From positions 806,001-870,000 of the forward strand of contig JAHCIQ010000001.1 of the NCBI GenBank assembly GCA_026129135.1: a DNA stretch of 64,000 bases. The letters are read 5' to 3'. Every line of letters begins with the position of its first letter. The first letter of the stretch is position 1. Made by a program: the position numbers and the translations under genes. The stretch comes from Cyanobacteria bacterium TGS_CYA1. Its GTDB lineage: Bacteria; Cyanobacteriota; Vampirovibrionia; Obscuribacterales; Obscuribacteraceae. The notes beneath the pieces were generated by a model, which searched no databases, was not told the origin of the DNA, and was given only the letters and a program-made list of their open reading frames with translations. Below, one piece after another: positions 35,907 through 43,857 of this stretch.

Positions 35907-36279
35907 GAACCCACAAAGAATCAAACAATATAAGAATCTATCTAAATTAGTACCATACTAAATGCGCCTTGAAACCAGATTTGCGATTTCCGGTTCCACG
36001 CTAGGGTCCGATTCTTTTAGGAGGAAAGCGCTGTTCGGTTTCCAAGAATTGGCATATAAATCAGTCATCAGGGTCATTAAATATATTTGTAAATGGGAAC
36101 AAAAAAGCGATTTCAAGAGTTCGCTTTCAACTGTCCCTTAAATATAGTCGCCGATTACCGGATTGGTTCTTGACAATGATCTTGAAAAGCGGTTCCAGCC
36201 CCCATTTGACTAGTGTTCTTCAATATTTAATAATCGTCTGCGTGCGTTATACCGCGAGTTTTAGTATTGGGGGTCAACT
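35907..36279. other. Intergenic region between divergent genes
   Basis: 373 bases, AT-rich, no ORF of substance. It must hold the promoter of the caspase-like gene (minus) and of the secreted-protein gene (plus). The one clear promoter is for the plus gene (36206-36234). A weak AGCGA/TCGCT hairpin sits at about 36110-36125. Confidence 0.6.
36206..36234 (+). promoter_or_regulatory. Sigma70-type promoter of the 36280 gene
   Basis: TTGACT (36206-36211), 16-17 bases, then TAATAAT (36228-36234). The predicted transcript would have a 5' leader of about 40 bases before the GTG start, which is preceded by TTGGGGGT. Confidence 0.5.
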
Positions 36280-37020
36280 GTGAAATTTATATCGCTATTA
36301 ATGGCGTTACTAATATCCTTTCAATTAACTTGCTATCCCACCGCTGCTGATGCAGCCGTGTCCTATAGCAATGGAGCTGTCAACGGACAGGCTTCAGTAA
36401 ACAAAGTAGGAAACCTTCTTATTGCTGATGGCTTGGCAGTTATGTCAGCCACCACTATGACAATTTCAAGCCCTAACCAGTCGCCTTCGTTGCAAGGTAA
36501 CTTGTTCAAAGTCGAACAAGTCGGCGGCAAAGTCAACGGTCAAGTATTTTTCAAAAGCGGTCCTGGACTCTCAACTCTCGACGAGAAAAACTGCGATGAG
36601 TACGTAAGAACCATCGACGGTCGCAAGGTTGCAGGTCCGATCTCCGATGTCACATCCGACGCAGTTACCTGCGGTGGACGTAGCATCCCAATGAGCCAGG
36701 TTGAAGAAATCAGCTCTGGACGTGTTTTCAAATTCAGCTCTGCAATGGGCGAAAACCCCAAAATGAGCTTCAACAGCACCTGCCAAAAACCAACTGCTTC
36801 AAAAGAAGTACGTGAGAAAAAACCAGTTTCCAAATTGACCAAATTCATGGTTGCTGGCGTATTAATCGCTGGTGTTGCTTGCGCTATCGCTATCCCAGTT
36901 GCAATCGCTTGCTCGAGTGGTGGTGGCAGACGTAATAACTACAACTACGGCGCTCTGCCAGTAGCTCCTGTAGGTAACTCGAATGCTAACTTCAGCAGTT
37001 ACTCCAGCTGTGGACCTTAG
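36280..37020 (+). CDS. Secreted protein with C-terminal membrane anchor, unknown function
   Basis: A 246-residue protein from a GTG start with GGGGG seven bases upstream. Signal peptide MKFISLLMALLISFQLTCYP...AADA. The middle is a Gly/Ser-rich beta domain with four cysteines. A single strong hydrophobic helix (about 193-213, 'FMVAGVLIAGVACAIAIPVAIAC') is followed by an Asn/Tyr/Ser-rich tail. Codon use is notably regular, which with the good promoter and terminator suggests high expression. No family recognised. Confidence 0.65.
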   Translation: MKFISLLMALLISFQLTCYPTAADAAVSYSNGAVNGQASVNKVGNLLIADGLAVMSATTMTISSPNQSPSLQGNLFKVEQVGGKVNGQVFFKSGPGLSTLDEKNCDEYVRTIDGRKVAGPISDVTSDAVTCGGRSIPMSQVEEISSGRVFKFSSAMGENPKMSFNSTCQKPTASKEVREKKPVSKLTKFMVAGVLIAGVACAIAIPVAIACSSGGGRRNNYNYGALPVAPVGNSNANFSSYSSCGP

Positions 37021-37058
37021 TTCCTAGTCTGAGTTAGAAACAGGTTGAACCCAATTTG

Positions 37059-37087
37059 AAAGAGCGCTGAGAAATCGGCGCTCTTTT
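37059..37087 (+). terminator. Rho-independent terminator
   Basis: AAAGAGCGC-tgagaaatcg-GCGCTCTTT: a perfect 9-bp stem with a 10-base loop, followed by T and then GATTTA. It ends the transcript of the secreted protein 40 bases after its stop codon. Confidence 0.7.
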
Positions 37088-37118
37088 GATTTATGCCTCA
37101 GCGTAATACCATAGACAT

Positions 37119-38654
37119 ATGAAAGCGCAAGTAATCGAAGCAATTCGCGAACTCAACTTCAAAGTTGTACCTGAGGATATTGCGCTTAAAACCGGTCTGC
37201 CGGTCTTAGCTGTGACCGGACAGTTGAATCAGATTGCGACTGAGGCTCACGCTGACCTTAAAGTGAGCAATGCTGGAAAAATAGAATATATTTTCAAGCC
37301 TACATTTCAAAACGAATTTTTATTGAATTCGATGCGCAAAACAGGCTCGCACTTTTGCAATCTGGTCATTAACATAATGATTGTGGCAGCCAAATTAATC
37401 CACCTGGCGGCGCTTGCTTTATTCAGGGCTTCGGTCGGTTTGCTTATGATTGGAAGCGTTGTAGCAGTAATAGTTTTTATATTGATTGCCATTTTTAAGC
37501 GCTTAGAACACGGTCCTGAAGGTGCCGTGGATGTGCTTGCGGGTGATGCTGCTTCGACTAGCAGTGTTGGTTGGGTATTACTTGCAATATTGCATTTTTT
37601 TAGATTTTTTCTGACCGATTGGATTTATGACTGGTGGTTCTGGGATCGCTACTACATGGGCGACTACAAACCGTTTTTGCCCAGAAGAAAAGCGAAGAAA
37701 CAAAAGCATTATTTTTATTCGGAAGATTTTTGGGTCGATTCTTTTTTCGATTTCAGCCAAATCGAAGAGCATAAGGACCTACAAAAAGAGAAAACTCGAA
37801 AGCAGAAACGGGCAGGTGAGCGTTTTGACTTTCTCACTATTTGTTTTCAATTCGTTTTTGGTGCCACAGATCTCAACTTAGATCTGGATGAACGCAATTG
37901 GAAATATATTGCAGCGACAATTAAAAATAATAATGGCGTAGTCGTTGCTGAGCAGATAGCTCCCTACCTCGACGATATCTCTACAGATTCTGAATACTGG
38001 ATGATCCCTGTGCTCAGTCGCTTTCAGGGCTTACCTGAGGTAAGCGACAGTGGAAATATAATCTATGTTTTTCCTCAATTCAGACCGACTATTTCTGACG
38101 TGACACCAAAAGTAGTGCCATTCAATCAAGCAGAATTGCAAAACCTGTGCGATGATGCAAGAAAAAGACGAAGCCAGACCGATTTGTCCAAGGTCGATTC
38201 TGAAAAAACACAAGTGAACCAAACAGTAGAAGTACCAGGTTTCAAGGTCGAAGAAATAGTTCCTTTTGTAGATTTCGATGCTAACCGGCTGTTTGGTGCC
38301 ATTCTCATGGCCTTAATCGAGATATGTGGGGCGGTCTATTTATTCATCAATATAAATGCGATGCCATGGCTGGTACCATATGAGCCACTAATTGCTTTAA
38401 TGCTGGTTTATGGTCTGCTCTTTTTGACAGTCCCTGCTCTTCGCTATTTTGTTTTGTTGCGGGCGAACAAAAAGCGCGAGGCTCGCAACAATAAATGTTT
38501 TGATTCGTTCACTAAATTGCATTTGAAGAAAGGCAAAATCGCCTTAAAGCTCAAAGACGCAGAAGGGCTTAGAAAATCGGTTGAGGTTATAACCGGAAAT
38601 CCTTGCCAGACGGTGTATACAACTGATAAGGATTTACTCGATCAACAGTTTTAA
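37119..38654 (+). CDS. Conserved membrane protein with two winged-helix-like segments
   Basis: A 511-residue protein. Residues 1-65 ('VIEAIRELNFKVVPEDIALKTGLPVLAVTGQLNQIA...VSNAGKIEYIF') look like a winged helix, and a second copy occurs at about 265-330 ('IKNNNGVVVAEQIAPYL...VSDSGNIIYVFPQF'). Membrane helices lie at about 80-125, 147-170 and 385-450. This arrangement is like a conserved protein family of cyanobacteria and plastids whose job is unsettled. That similarity is from memory of the pattern, not a search. Confidence 0.6.
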   Translation: MKAQVIEAIRELNFKVVPEDIALKTGLPVLAVTGQLNQIATEAHADLKVSNAGKIEYIFKPTFQNEFLLNSMRKTGSHFCNLVINIMIVAAKLIHLAALALFRASVGLLMIGSVVAVIVFILIAIFKRLEHGPEGAVDVLAGDAASTSSVGWVLLAILHFFRFFLTDWIYDWWFWDRYYMGDYKPFLPRRKAKKQKHYFYSEDFWVDSFFDFSQIEEHKDLQKEKTRKQKRAGERFDFLTICFQFVFGATDLNLDLDERNWKYIAATIKNNNGVVVAEQIAPYLDDISTDSEYWMIPVLSRFQGLPEVSDSGNIIYVFPQFRPTISDVTPKVVPFNQAELQNLCDDARKRRSQTDLSKVDSEKTQVNQTVEVPGFKVEEIVPFVDFDANRLFGAILMALIEICGAVYLFININAMPWLVPYEPLIALMLVYGLLFLTVPALRYFVLLRANKKREARNNKCFDSFTKLHLKKGKIALKLKDAEGLRKSVEVITGNPCQTVYTTDKDLLDQQF

Positions 38655-38671
38655 TTTGCAGATATCAACCC

Positions 38672-39205
38672 TTAGTCTGGTTCGGCTTGACGTGCCTTGT
38701 GAAGTTCAACTATTGCTTCGAAAAGTGGTTTTGCCAATGCAAGGTCCTTATCCATTAATTGCTCAAATTCATTAGAGTGCTTCAACTCAAATTCTTGACT
38801 GACAAAAAAATCAAAAGGTTTGCGAATTCCTTCAACCAATAATTCGACTCGATAATTATTTCGGCCAAGCGCAGCTATCGATACTGGCTCATATGGCATA
38901 ATTTTTGTAGCATTTGAGAAAAAATCTTTGTCTTTTTTCAAAAGTAGAATGTCTCTGCGCTCTACGCGTGAAACGCGCGCACTGTCAAAAGCGCTAAGAC
39001 AACTAACTAATGGTCTTGTCTCGAGCGTTGGTCCTCCCATTTCTGTGTAAAACTCATCTGGCGTATCAACCCCCTGAAAGATAGCTGATACACTAAAGAT
39101 CATATCTTTTACGCCATCCTTTTGTTGGAATGAAACTCGATAATCGTATCGATTTAAAGCTTCTATGCGAATTGGTTTAAACTGTAATGACTTTTGATAT
39201 CTCAT
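38672..39205 (-). CDS. Protein with internal duplication, last gene of RES operon
   Basis: A 177-residue cytoplasmic protein containing two copies of one unit: 'FKPIRIEALNRYDYRVSF...GVKDMIFSVS' (about 8-40) and 'YEPVSIAALGRNNYRVEL...GIRKPFDFFVS' (about 104-137). No known family. It begins one base after the stop of the preceding short gene, the fifth in a row on this strand. An immunity-type partner for the upstream C39-like fragment is conceivable, but there is no direct evidence. Confidence 0.55.
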   Translation of the reverse strand: MRYQKSLQFKPIRIEALNRYDYRVSFQQKDGVKDMIFSVSAIFQGVDTPDEFYTEMGGPTLETRPLVSCLSAFDSARVSRVERRDILLLKKDKDFFSNATKIMPYEPVSIAALGRNNYRVELLVEGIRKPFDFFVSQEFELKHSNEFEQLMDKDLALAKPLFEAIVELHKARQAEPD

Positions 39206-39206
39206 T

Positions 39207-39407
39207 TCATTTTTGTCCTAACTTAATTTCGGAGTATCCATTCCATGTCTTATCGACAAATTCATTGATGTTCATTTCATATTTGAAGCCTTTAGCCGGA
39301 TCTCTTATCAGAATTAAATCGCGATGACTGAATCCATCTACTACTACCGTATGTAAGTATTTATCAGTTGGATCTAAGAACATGGCTCCCCAAGGCGCTT
39401 CATTCAT
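39207..39407 (-). CDS. C39/papain-like half-domain fragment (catalytic Cys absent)
   Basis: 66 residues: 'GAMFLDPTDKYLHTVVVDGFSHRDLILIRDPAKGF', then 'YEMNINEFVDKTWNGYSEIKLG'. The H-x-V-V-V-D-G and D-P-A-x-G-x-x-Y-x-M-x-x-x-E-F patterns match the second half of C39-type and papain-fold peptidase/toxin domains, with the catalytic His and Asp. The Cys-containing first half is missing here. It overlaps the gene before it by eight bases. Either a degraded piece of a larger effector or a small stand-alone protein. Confidence 0.5.
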   Translation of the reverse strand: MNEAPWGAMFLDPTDKYLHTVVVDGFSHRDLILIRDPAKGFKYEMNINEFVDKTWNGYSEIKLGQK

Positions 39408-39888
39408 TATTGCTCCTGAAAAGATTCACTCCTCCGACAATTGATTTGCCTATTATTTCACCGCAAGAAGCTCCCATTTCCTCAGCACGCTTTTCATTTC
39501 CAACAATTACCGCTGCTGCGAAATCAGCCACTTGAGCCAAACTTGTAGCCAGAGAGCCTATCGATTCGACTACTCCAATTGATGCTCCAATCAAGCGCTC
39601 TTTATTTTCGTCTGGTAATTGATTTTCTATCGCAGATATTTTAAAAACACCTGCGTCGTCCTCAGATTCAATATGAACGTAACTTGGCGGCTTTGACAGT
39701 TCGGCAAATTGTTCTCGCGCCAAATTTGTGAGCGCTTCTTTGTTCGGATCGCTAACCGGCAGCTTTTCTGCATACTCGCGCAGTTTTTTCACTGGCTGCA
39801 AAACCTCGTTACTTTCTGCTGCAATTTTCAAATCGGAGTCTTTCTTTCTTGATGCTGAGTCGTTTGTTTCGGGATTATTTTCTTGCAT
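39400..39888 (-). CDS. Unknown helical protein in RES operon
   Basis: 162 residues from ATG 39888; the frame extends upstream into the RES gene, but this start lies 41 bases after the RES stop and gives a compact protein. A charged N-terminus (about 1-55) leads to a helical part ending in an Ala/Gly/Val-rich stretch 'IGVVESIGSLATSLAQVADFAAAVIVG' that could insert in a membrane or pack in a helical bundle. No family known. Overlaps the next short gene by eight bases. Confidence 0.5.
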   Translation of the reverse strand: MQENNPETNDSASRKKDSDLKIAAESNEVLQPVKKLREYAEKLPVSDPNKEALTNLAREQFAELSKPPSYVHIESEDDAGVFKISAIENQLPDENKERLIGASIGVVESIGSLATSLAQVADFAAAVIVGNEKRAEEMGASCGEIIGKSIVGGVNLFRSNNE

Positions 39889-39929
39889 CTGATTAATCAC
39901 GACCGCGATTGCATACTGTGCCAACACAG

Positions 39930-40451
39930 TTAAAATTGATTCGTTAAATTCAGAATTTCGATTGGTGGACCTGCCAAGGCAGCACGCCATCCTGGAGCGG
40001 TGGGTAATAAATCAAAAACTATGTATATATTTCCAGATTTAGGAATACCACGTTTTAATCCATCTTCAACTCTGTAGCCACCTGCTTGATCGCGGATTAT
40101 CGCCGCAGAGGGAGCCAAAAATCTCGTTACTCCTGAATCGCGCAAGCTCCTTGCGTATCTTTGACAGTCCGAGTATGAAGACTTATCACCAGTTGTTTTT
40201 TCTATGGAAAGAGCAACTTGAGTATACTCTTCATCTGGTAAATCGATGCACCATAATGCTCTTCTAACTTCAAGAAGTTCTTGAGGATCAGTAATTTCCG
40301 CATGCCTAATAAACTCCGCCCACGCACCATCCACAGTGTCGGCAAAGTATTGAGCTGGTCCGTCATTTTCAGCGTTGTATCTTGCAGCTGGTTGGGACGC
40401 TGTTTCCCATAAAAATGGATATCTTGAGTTTGTTTGTCGAAATACGATCAA
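39930..40451 (-). CDS. RES-domain toxin
   Basis: A 173-residue RES-family protein. The residues that name the family are visible: R5 ('FRQT'), Y35 ('AQYFADTVDGAWAEF'), E46 and S115 ('FLAPSAAI'). Characterised RES toxins (e.g. MbcT) destroy NAD+. TTG is the start, in a TTGA overlap with the antitoxin stop, so translation is coupled and the toxin is made after the antitoxin. Confidence 0.8.
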   Translation of the reverse strand: MIVFRQTNSRYPFLWETASQPAARYNAENDGPAQYFADTVDGAWAEFIRHAEITDPQELLEVRRALWCIDLPDEEYTQVALSIEKTTGDKSSYSDCQRYARSLRDSGVTRFLAPSAAIIRDQAGGYRVEDGLKRGIPKSGNIYIVFDLLPTAPGWRAALAGPPIEILNLTNQF

Positions 40452-41074
40452 GTTCCCATGGCCCCGTTTAACGACTTTACAAATTCTTTGATTTTACTTG
40501 GAATCTCGTCGTCAGGTTTCCAATCTTTTCCTGCTAGGAGTTGATATGGAGTTTTCCCGTTAAAACTTTTTCTTGCTCGAAGAAACCAATTTCTAGCTCC
40601 CAGTTCGTTATAAGAACCAAGCAGATCTCCAAGAAGGAGAGCTATCCAGTGCAATTTAGCGTGAACTTCATCTGAAGCTTGTCTTTCTCCCTGCTCATAT
40701 CTTCTAAGGCTTTGATCTGATATGTGTAAGATTTCCGCGAGCAGCTTTTCCGAGATCACCATCCGAACTCTTGTCCATTCTTTGTCGGGAGTTGGAGAGT
40801 GTTCCAATACATCACTTAAGGCTTTTAATTTCAAACATAAATCATTCGATTCGTATTCATACCATCTATTTGGATCTATAACAATTTTTCGACCAAGGCC
40901 TTCCTCGACAACTTTCTTAGCGACACTTATGATTACATCCAACGTTAGATTCAAGGTATCGACCGGTTCTTCGATCAAGCCCATAGATTCCGCTTTGATA
41001 ATAAAATCCAACGCAGCGATAATAACTTTTTTGTCGAGTGGATTATCGGTGGATGGTTTGTGGATTTTTGACAT
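40448..41074 (-). CDS. Xre/MbcA/ParS-type antitoxin of the RES module
   Basis: 208 residues. The helix-turn-helix 'LLAEILHISDQSLRRYEQGERQASDEVHAKLHWIALLL' is followed by 'GARNWFLRARKSFNGKTPYQLLAG', the C-terminal DUF2384 toxin-binding block ('W......fgGktP.elL'). The N-terminal 90 residues are extra compared with small MbcA antitoxins. ATG 41074 is preferred to TTG 41080 because it coincides with the predicted transcription start. It would neutralise the RES toxin and repress its own promoter. Confidence 0.8.
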   Translation of the reverse strand: MSKIHKPSTDNPLDKKVIIAALDFIIKAESMGLIEEPVDTLNLTLDVIISVAKKVVEEGLGRKIVIDPNRWYEYESNDLCLKLKALSDVLEHSPTPDKEWTRVRMVISEKLLAEILHISDQSLRRYEQGERQASDEVHAKLHWIALLLGDLLGSYNELGARNWFLRARKSFNGKTPYQLLAGKDWKPDDEIPSKIKEFVKSLNGAMGT

Positions 41075-41111
41075 ATCCAAATTATATCCAATTTTTAACC
41101 GTATGTCAAAA
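41066..41111 (-). promoter_or_regulatory. Consensus promoter with flanking operator repeats, RES operon
   Basis: On the minus strand TTGACA (41109-41104), exactly 17 bases, TATAAT (41086-41081), then six bases to the antitoxin ATG (41074-41072), so the predicted +1 is the A of ATG and the mRNA would be leaderless. Ten-base arms TTTTGACATA (41066-41075) and TATGTCAAAA (41102-41111) flank it, one over the -35 and one over the start codon, as an autorepression operator would. A further pair of TTGGATAT direct repeats lies between. Confidence 0.8.
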
Positions 41112-41130
41112 TCCGGCTTTTATCAACGAA

Positions 41131-41712
41131 TCAACTGATATCAATCATTTCGCTTTTCTGTAATTTGCTTTTCCAGGTTTCGACATTTTCGAAATTTTTT
41201 CCCCAGTCGAAAACAATGTTTTTGGAGCGTGGCTTGCTATGGCAACTTACATTCCATTTTTCTTGTGCAAGCGGATTGATTTCGACTTCGATTTCTTCTC
41301 CAAAAGACCTCCAGCTTGGACCAGCCGACGCATGCACTACTAGATTTTCAGAATCTTCGCGCACTGCTTTTATATCTGGTATTTCTAAAAGTGCTTCTCG
41401 GCATGCGGCAAGAACATCTCTTGCGGTTCCGTTCATCTTTGCGTCGCGCACTTGTTCTATTTCCCAGATGTCTTTGTGCACACCTTTGGACTTGAACATT
41501 TTTACCGAAATATCGAGAGGTATGAAAACGCCCAGTGCAAAAATTGCAAATACTTGACCTATGCCAAGCCCCATACGAACTGCATGTTCGAGCGCATTTG
41601 AGTCGTTTTTAGCAATGATAAAAACAATCAATGTAAACAATGCTACCCCACCGCCCAGACCAAGTGAGCAGACAAGCATTGCTTTAAACATTTGAAAAAG
41701 ATAGCGCGCCAT
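41131..41712 (-). CDS. Membrane protein of unknown function
   Basis: 193 residues from ATG 41712, with AGAGGG five bases upstream (the TTG at 41715 is too close to it). Two N-terminal membrane helices (about 8-35 and 45-70) are followed by a soluble alpha/beta domain ('ARDVLAACREALLEIPDIKAVREDSENLVVHASAG') that looks like an amphipathic helix plus beta sheet. Last gene of the operon that starts at 43834. Confidence 0.6.
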   Translation of the reverse strand: MARYLFQMFKAMLVCSLGLGGGVALFTLIVFIIAKNDSNALEHAVRMGLGIGQVFAIFALGVFIPLDISVKMFKSKGVHKDIWEIEQVRDAKMNGTARDVLAACREALLEIPDIKAVREDSENLVVHASAGPSWRSFGEEIEVEINPLAQEKWNVSCHSKPRSKNIVFDWGKNFENVETWKSKLQKSEMIDIS

Positions 41713-41730
41713 CAATCCCTCTAAATGAGG

Positions 41731-41865
41731 TTATTCTGCCCCTTCGGCTTGCACGTCTTGTGAATAATCGTGCTCCGATTTCATATACCAGCGAACAAAG
41801 CGCAATAGCATGTATACGGGGGGTGCGAAAAACAAAAGGCACATTACTTTGTCGAAGCATTTCAT
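41731..41865 (-). CDS. 44-residue small membrane protein
   Basis: MKCFDKVMCLLFFAPPVYML... : one membrane helix (about 7-25) and a charged tail ending AEGAE. It starts two bases after the stop of the zinc-ribbon gene and ends 18 bases before the next gene, filling the gap of an otherwise tight operon. That placement supports it being real. No homologue recognised. Confidence 0.6.
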   Translation of the reverse strand: MKCFDKVMCLLFFAPPVYMLLRFVRWYMKSEHDYSQDVQAEGAE

Positions 41866-41867
41866 AA

Positions 41868-42371
41868 CTAATCTAAATCCTCATCATCGACGGCACACTG
41901 GCCATCTTCGTCGTCTGCAGAAAGCTTGACGCCCTCTTTGACGATATCGTCCACACCTACTAATTCTACATCCATCTCTTCTACGTGGATGTTAACATCC
42001 GAATCTTTTTCCTCGTCATCTGGATCCTGGTCGATATCAGGCAGTTCTTTCTCATCTTCTGAATCCAATTCAGAATCTAGCTCGATGTCGGGATCTAAAA
42101 GTCCGGCAGCAGGGGACAGCTTTTCCATTCGTTGTTTGAGACGTTCTTGACGTGCCACCTCTTTTTCTGCGGCAGAGCGTTTGGGATAAAGACGGGCTCT
42201 GCATTTGCTGCAAAAACAGTAGCTGTTTTCTCCCAGATGTTGAAAGTCGCCGATTTTGAATCCCACAGGAAGAAAGGCTTTTTGAGCAACAAGACGTCTT
42301 TCAAGACCCTTCAATTTTCTTTGAAAGATCCGTACATATTCGTGTCTGCAGGGTTTTTCTTGATTTTCCAC
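41868..42371 (-). CDS. Zinc-ribbon-like protein with acidic tail
   Basis: 167 residues from a GTG that overlaps the TPR gene stop by one base (TAGTG). The N-terminal half is basic and has 'PCRHEYVR' and 'YCFCSKCRARLYPKRSA', likely one metal-binding knuckle. Residues about 95-167 are mostly Asp/Glu, a disordered acidic tail. A binding or regulatory protein is plausible; the family is unknown. Confidence 0.6.
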   Translation of the reverse strand: MENQEKPCRHEYVRIFQRKLKGLERRLVAQKAFLPVGFKIGDFQHLGENSYCFCSKCRARLYPKRSAAEKEVARQERLKQRMEKLSPAAGLLDPDIELDSELDSEDEKELPDIDQDPDDEEKDSDVNIHVEEMDVELVGVDDIVKEGVKLSADDEDGQCAVDDEDLD

Positions 42372-43834
42372 TAGTATTTCGCGACCGGAAACTCTTTCAT
42401 AAGCTTACCTTTTGAATAAATTATAACTGTTAATTGATGATCTCTTTTGACTGTGCTTGGGCAGGAAAAATAAAGCCACTTTTCTTCTTGCGGCCCCAGA
42501 GGGTGCGAAGGACTAGCCACGGGCAAATCTACCGAACCATTGCGGGAGCGAGCCGTGCGGTCGTAAAAAACGGCTGTGAGGGTCAAATCTTCTACTGCAG
42601 CGTCGGATGCATTGCGGATGCGCAGTTTGCCTTCTGGGGTGATACTGTCTTTAGCCAGCCAGTTGCGCGAAAACAAGATTGAGATTGGCTCTTCGCCTAT
42701 TTTGGCTTTTAATTTGGCTGCGTCCTGGGCTTCTTTTTCTTGAAGTTTGACAGCAATTTGTTCGTTCACTCTGTCGGCATGTCCTCGCACAGATTGAGCT
42801 TCTTGTGTTTTGCCTTCGGCGCTGAGTGAATCAGACCATAAAAGCAAAGTCTTCTTGAGCTTTTCCAGAAGAGGCAGAGTTGGTGATAAATTGGCTGCTT
42901 CCTCAAAACCACGTACCGCACCGGCATAATTGCTCAGTTTTAGACAAACGTTAGCAAGCAATTCATAATTTTCGGGACTGCGCTCTTTGTTAGATAGCTC
43001 GTTGAGCGCTTCCTGCGCTTTGTCGTATTCTTTGCGAGCCAGAAGCAAATCGACCAGGTGATGCCAGACTTCAAGATTATTAGGGTCTGCAGATGCCACA
43101 GCTTCGAAGTGTTTGATCGCTTCTTGCTGATTGCCTCGGCGCTCATATATCGCAGCAATGGCTTTGTGCGTCATTGTTTCGTCGCTAATGGAAAGACTTT
43201 GTTCGAGCAACTTGAGTGCTTTGTCTTCGTCTTTTTCGTTCATCTCGGCAAGCGCTGCCATTCTGCGTAAACAGTCTGCCTGTCTTATTTTAATGCCTTT
43301 TTTAGTGTCTTCATCGAGACCCGAACTCAACTCTTGCGCCAATTGCAAGTGTTTGGCCGCTTCGTCGTATTTTTCGGTTTGCAAGTCGTGGTCGGCATAA
43401 GCAATATAAAAGCGCGAACGTTCCTGAGCTATATGATCTTTGAGTCCGATTCGCACTGCGGTTTGATACAGTTTTTCAGCGTCCTGATAGTCGCCTCTGA
43501 TTTGATAGTAATTGGTAAAAGCCTGAATCATAGGGCTCAAGCTTTTGGGTGGGATTTGCAGTCTGATAGCGGTATCGAGCTCGGTGCGAGCTTCGGCGTA
43601 ACGCTGGGTGGCAAGATAACCCTGAGCAAGCCATGGATGGACATCTGGTTCGTCGGGATGCTTGACTGCTAGCCTTTCTAAGATAGGAACAGCAGCGGCT
43701 GCTTTATTTTGTTTGATTAATCGAATTGCGCGTGATAACTCGGTTTCCTGTGGTTGAAAAATTAAAAATAGAAGACCTGCAGCAAGCAAAATCGAAATTG
43801 CCACCACCAGTTTTTTGTTTTGCACAGCGCTCAT
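42371..43834 (-). CDS. Membrane-anchored TPR protein
   Basis: 487 residues: one N-terminal membrane helix (about 8-27), at least seven TPR units (about 35-345; e.g. 'AAAAVPILERLAVKHPDEPDVHPWLAQGYLATQRYAEA'), then a beta domain (about 375-487, 'LRIRNASDAAVEDLTLTAVFYDRTARS') that resembles FxLYD-type adhesion or decoration domains. First gene of a five-gene operon reaching 41131. Only 23 bases separate it from the divergent hydrolase gene. Confidence 0.78.
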   Translation of the reverse strand: MSAVQNKKLVVAISILLAAGLLFLIFQPQETELSRAIRLIKQNKAAAAVPILERLAVKHPDEPDVHPWLAQGYLATQRYAEARTELDTAIRLQIPPKSLSPMIQAFTNYYQIRGDYQDAEKLYQTAVRIGLKDHIAQERSRFYIAYADHDLQTEKYDEAAKHLQLAQELSSGLDEDTKKGIKIRQADCLRRMAALAEMNEKDEDKALKLLEQSLSISDETMTHKAIAAIYERRGNQQEAIKHFEAVASADPNNLEVWHHLVDLLLARKEYDKAQEALNELSNKERSPENYELLANVCLKLSNYAGAVRGFEEAANLSPTLPLLEKLKKTLLLWSDSLSAEGKTQEAQSVRGHADRVNEQIAVKLQEKEAQDAAKLKAKIGEEPISILFSRNWLAKDSITPEGKLRIRNASDAAVEDLTLTAVFYDRTARSRNGSVDLPVASPSHPLGPQEEKWLYFSCPSTVKRDHQLTVIIYSKGKLMKEFPVAKY

Positions 43835-43857
43835 AAAAGCTATGATATCCTACGCAA

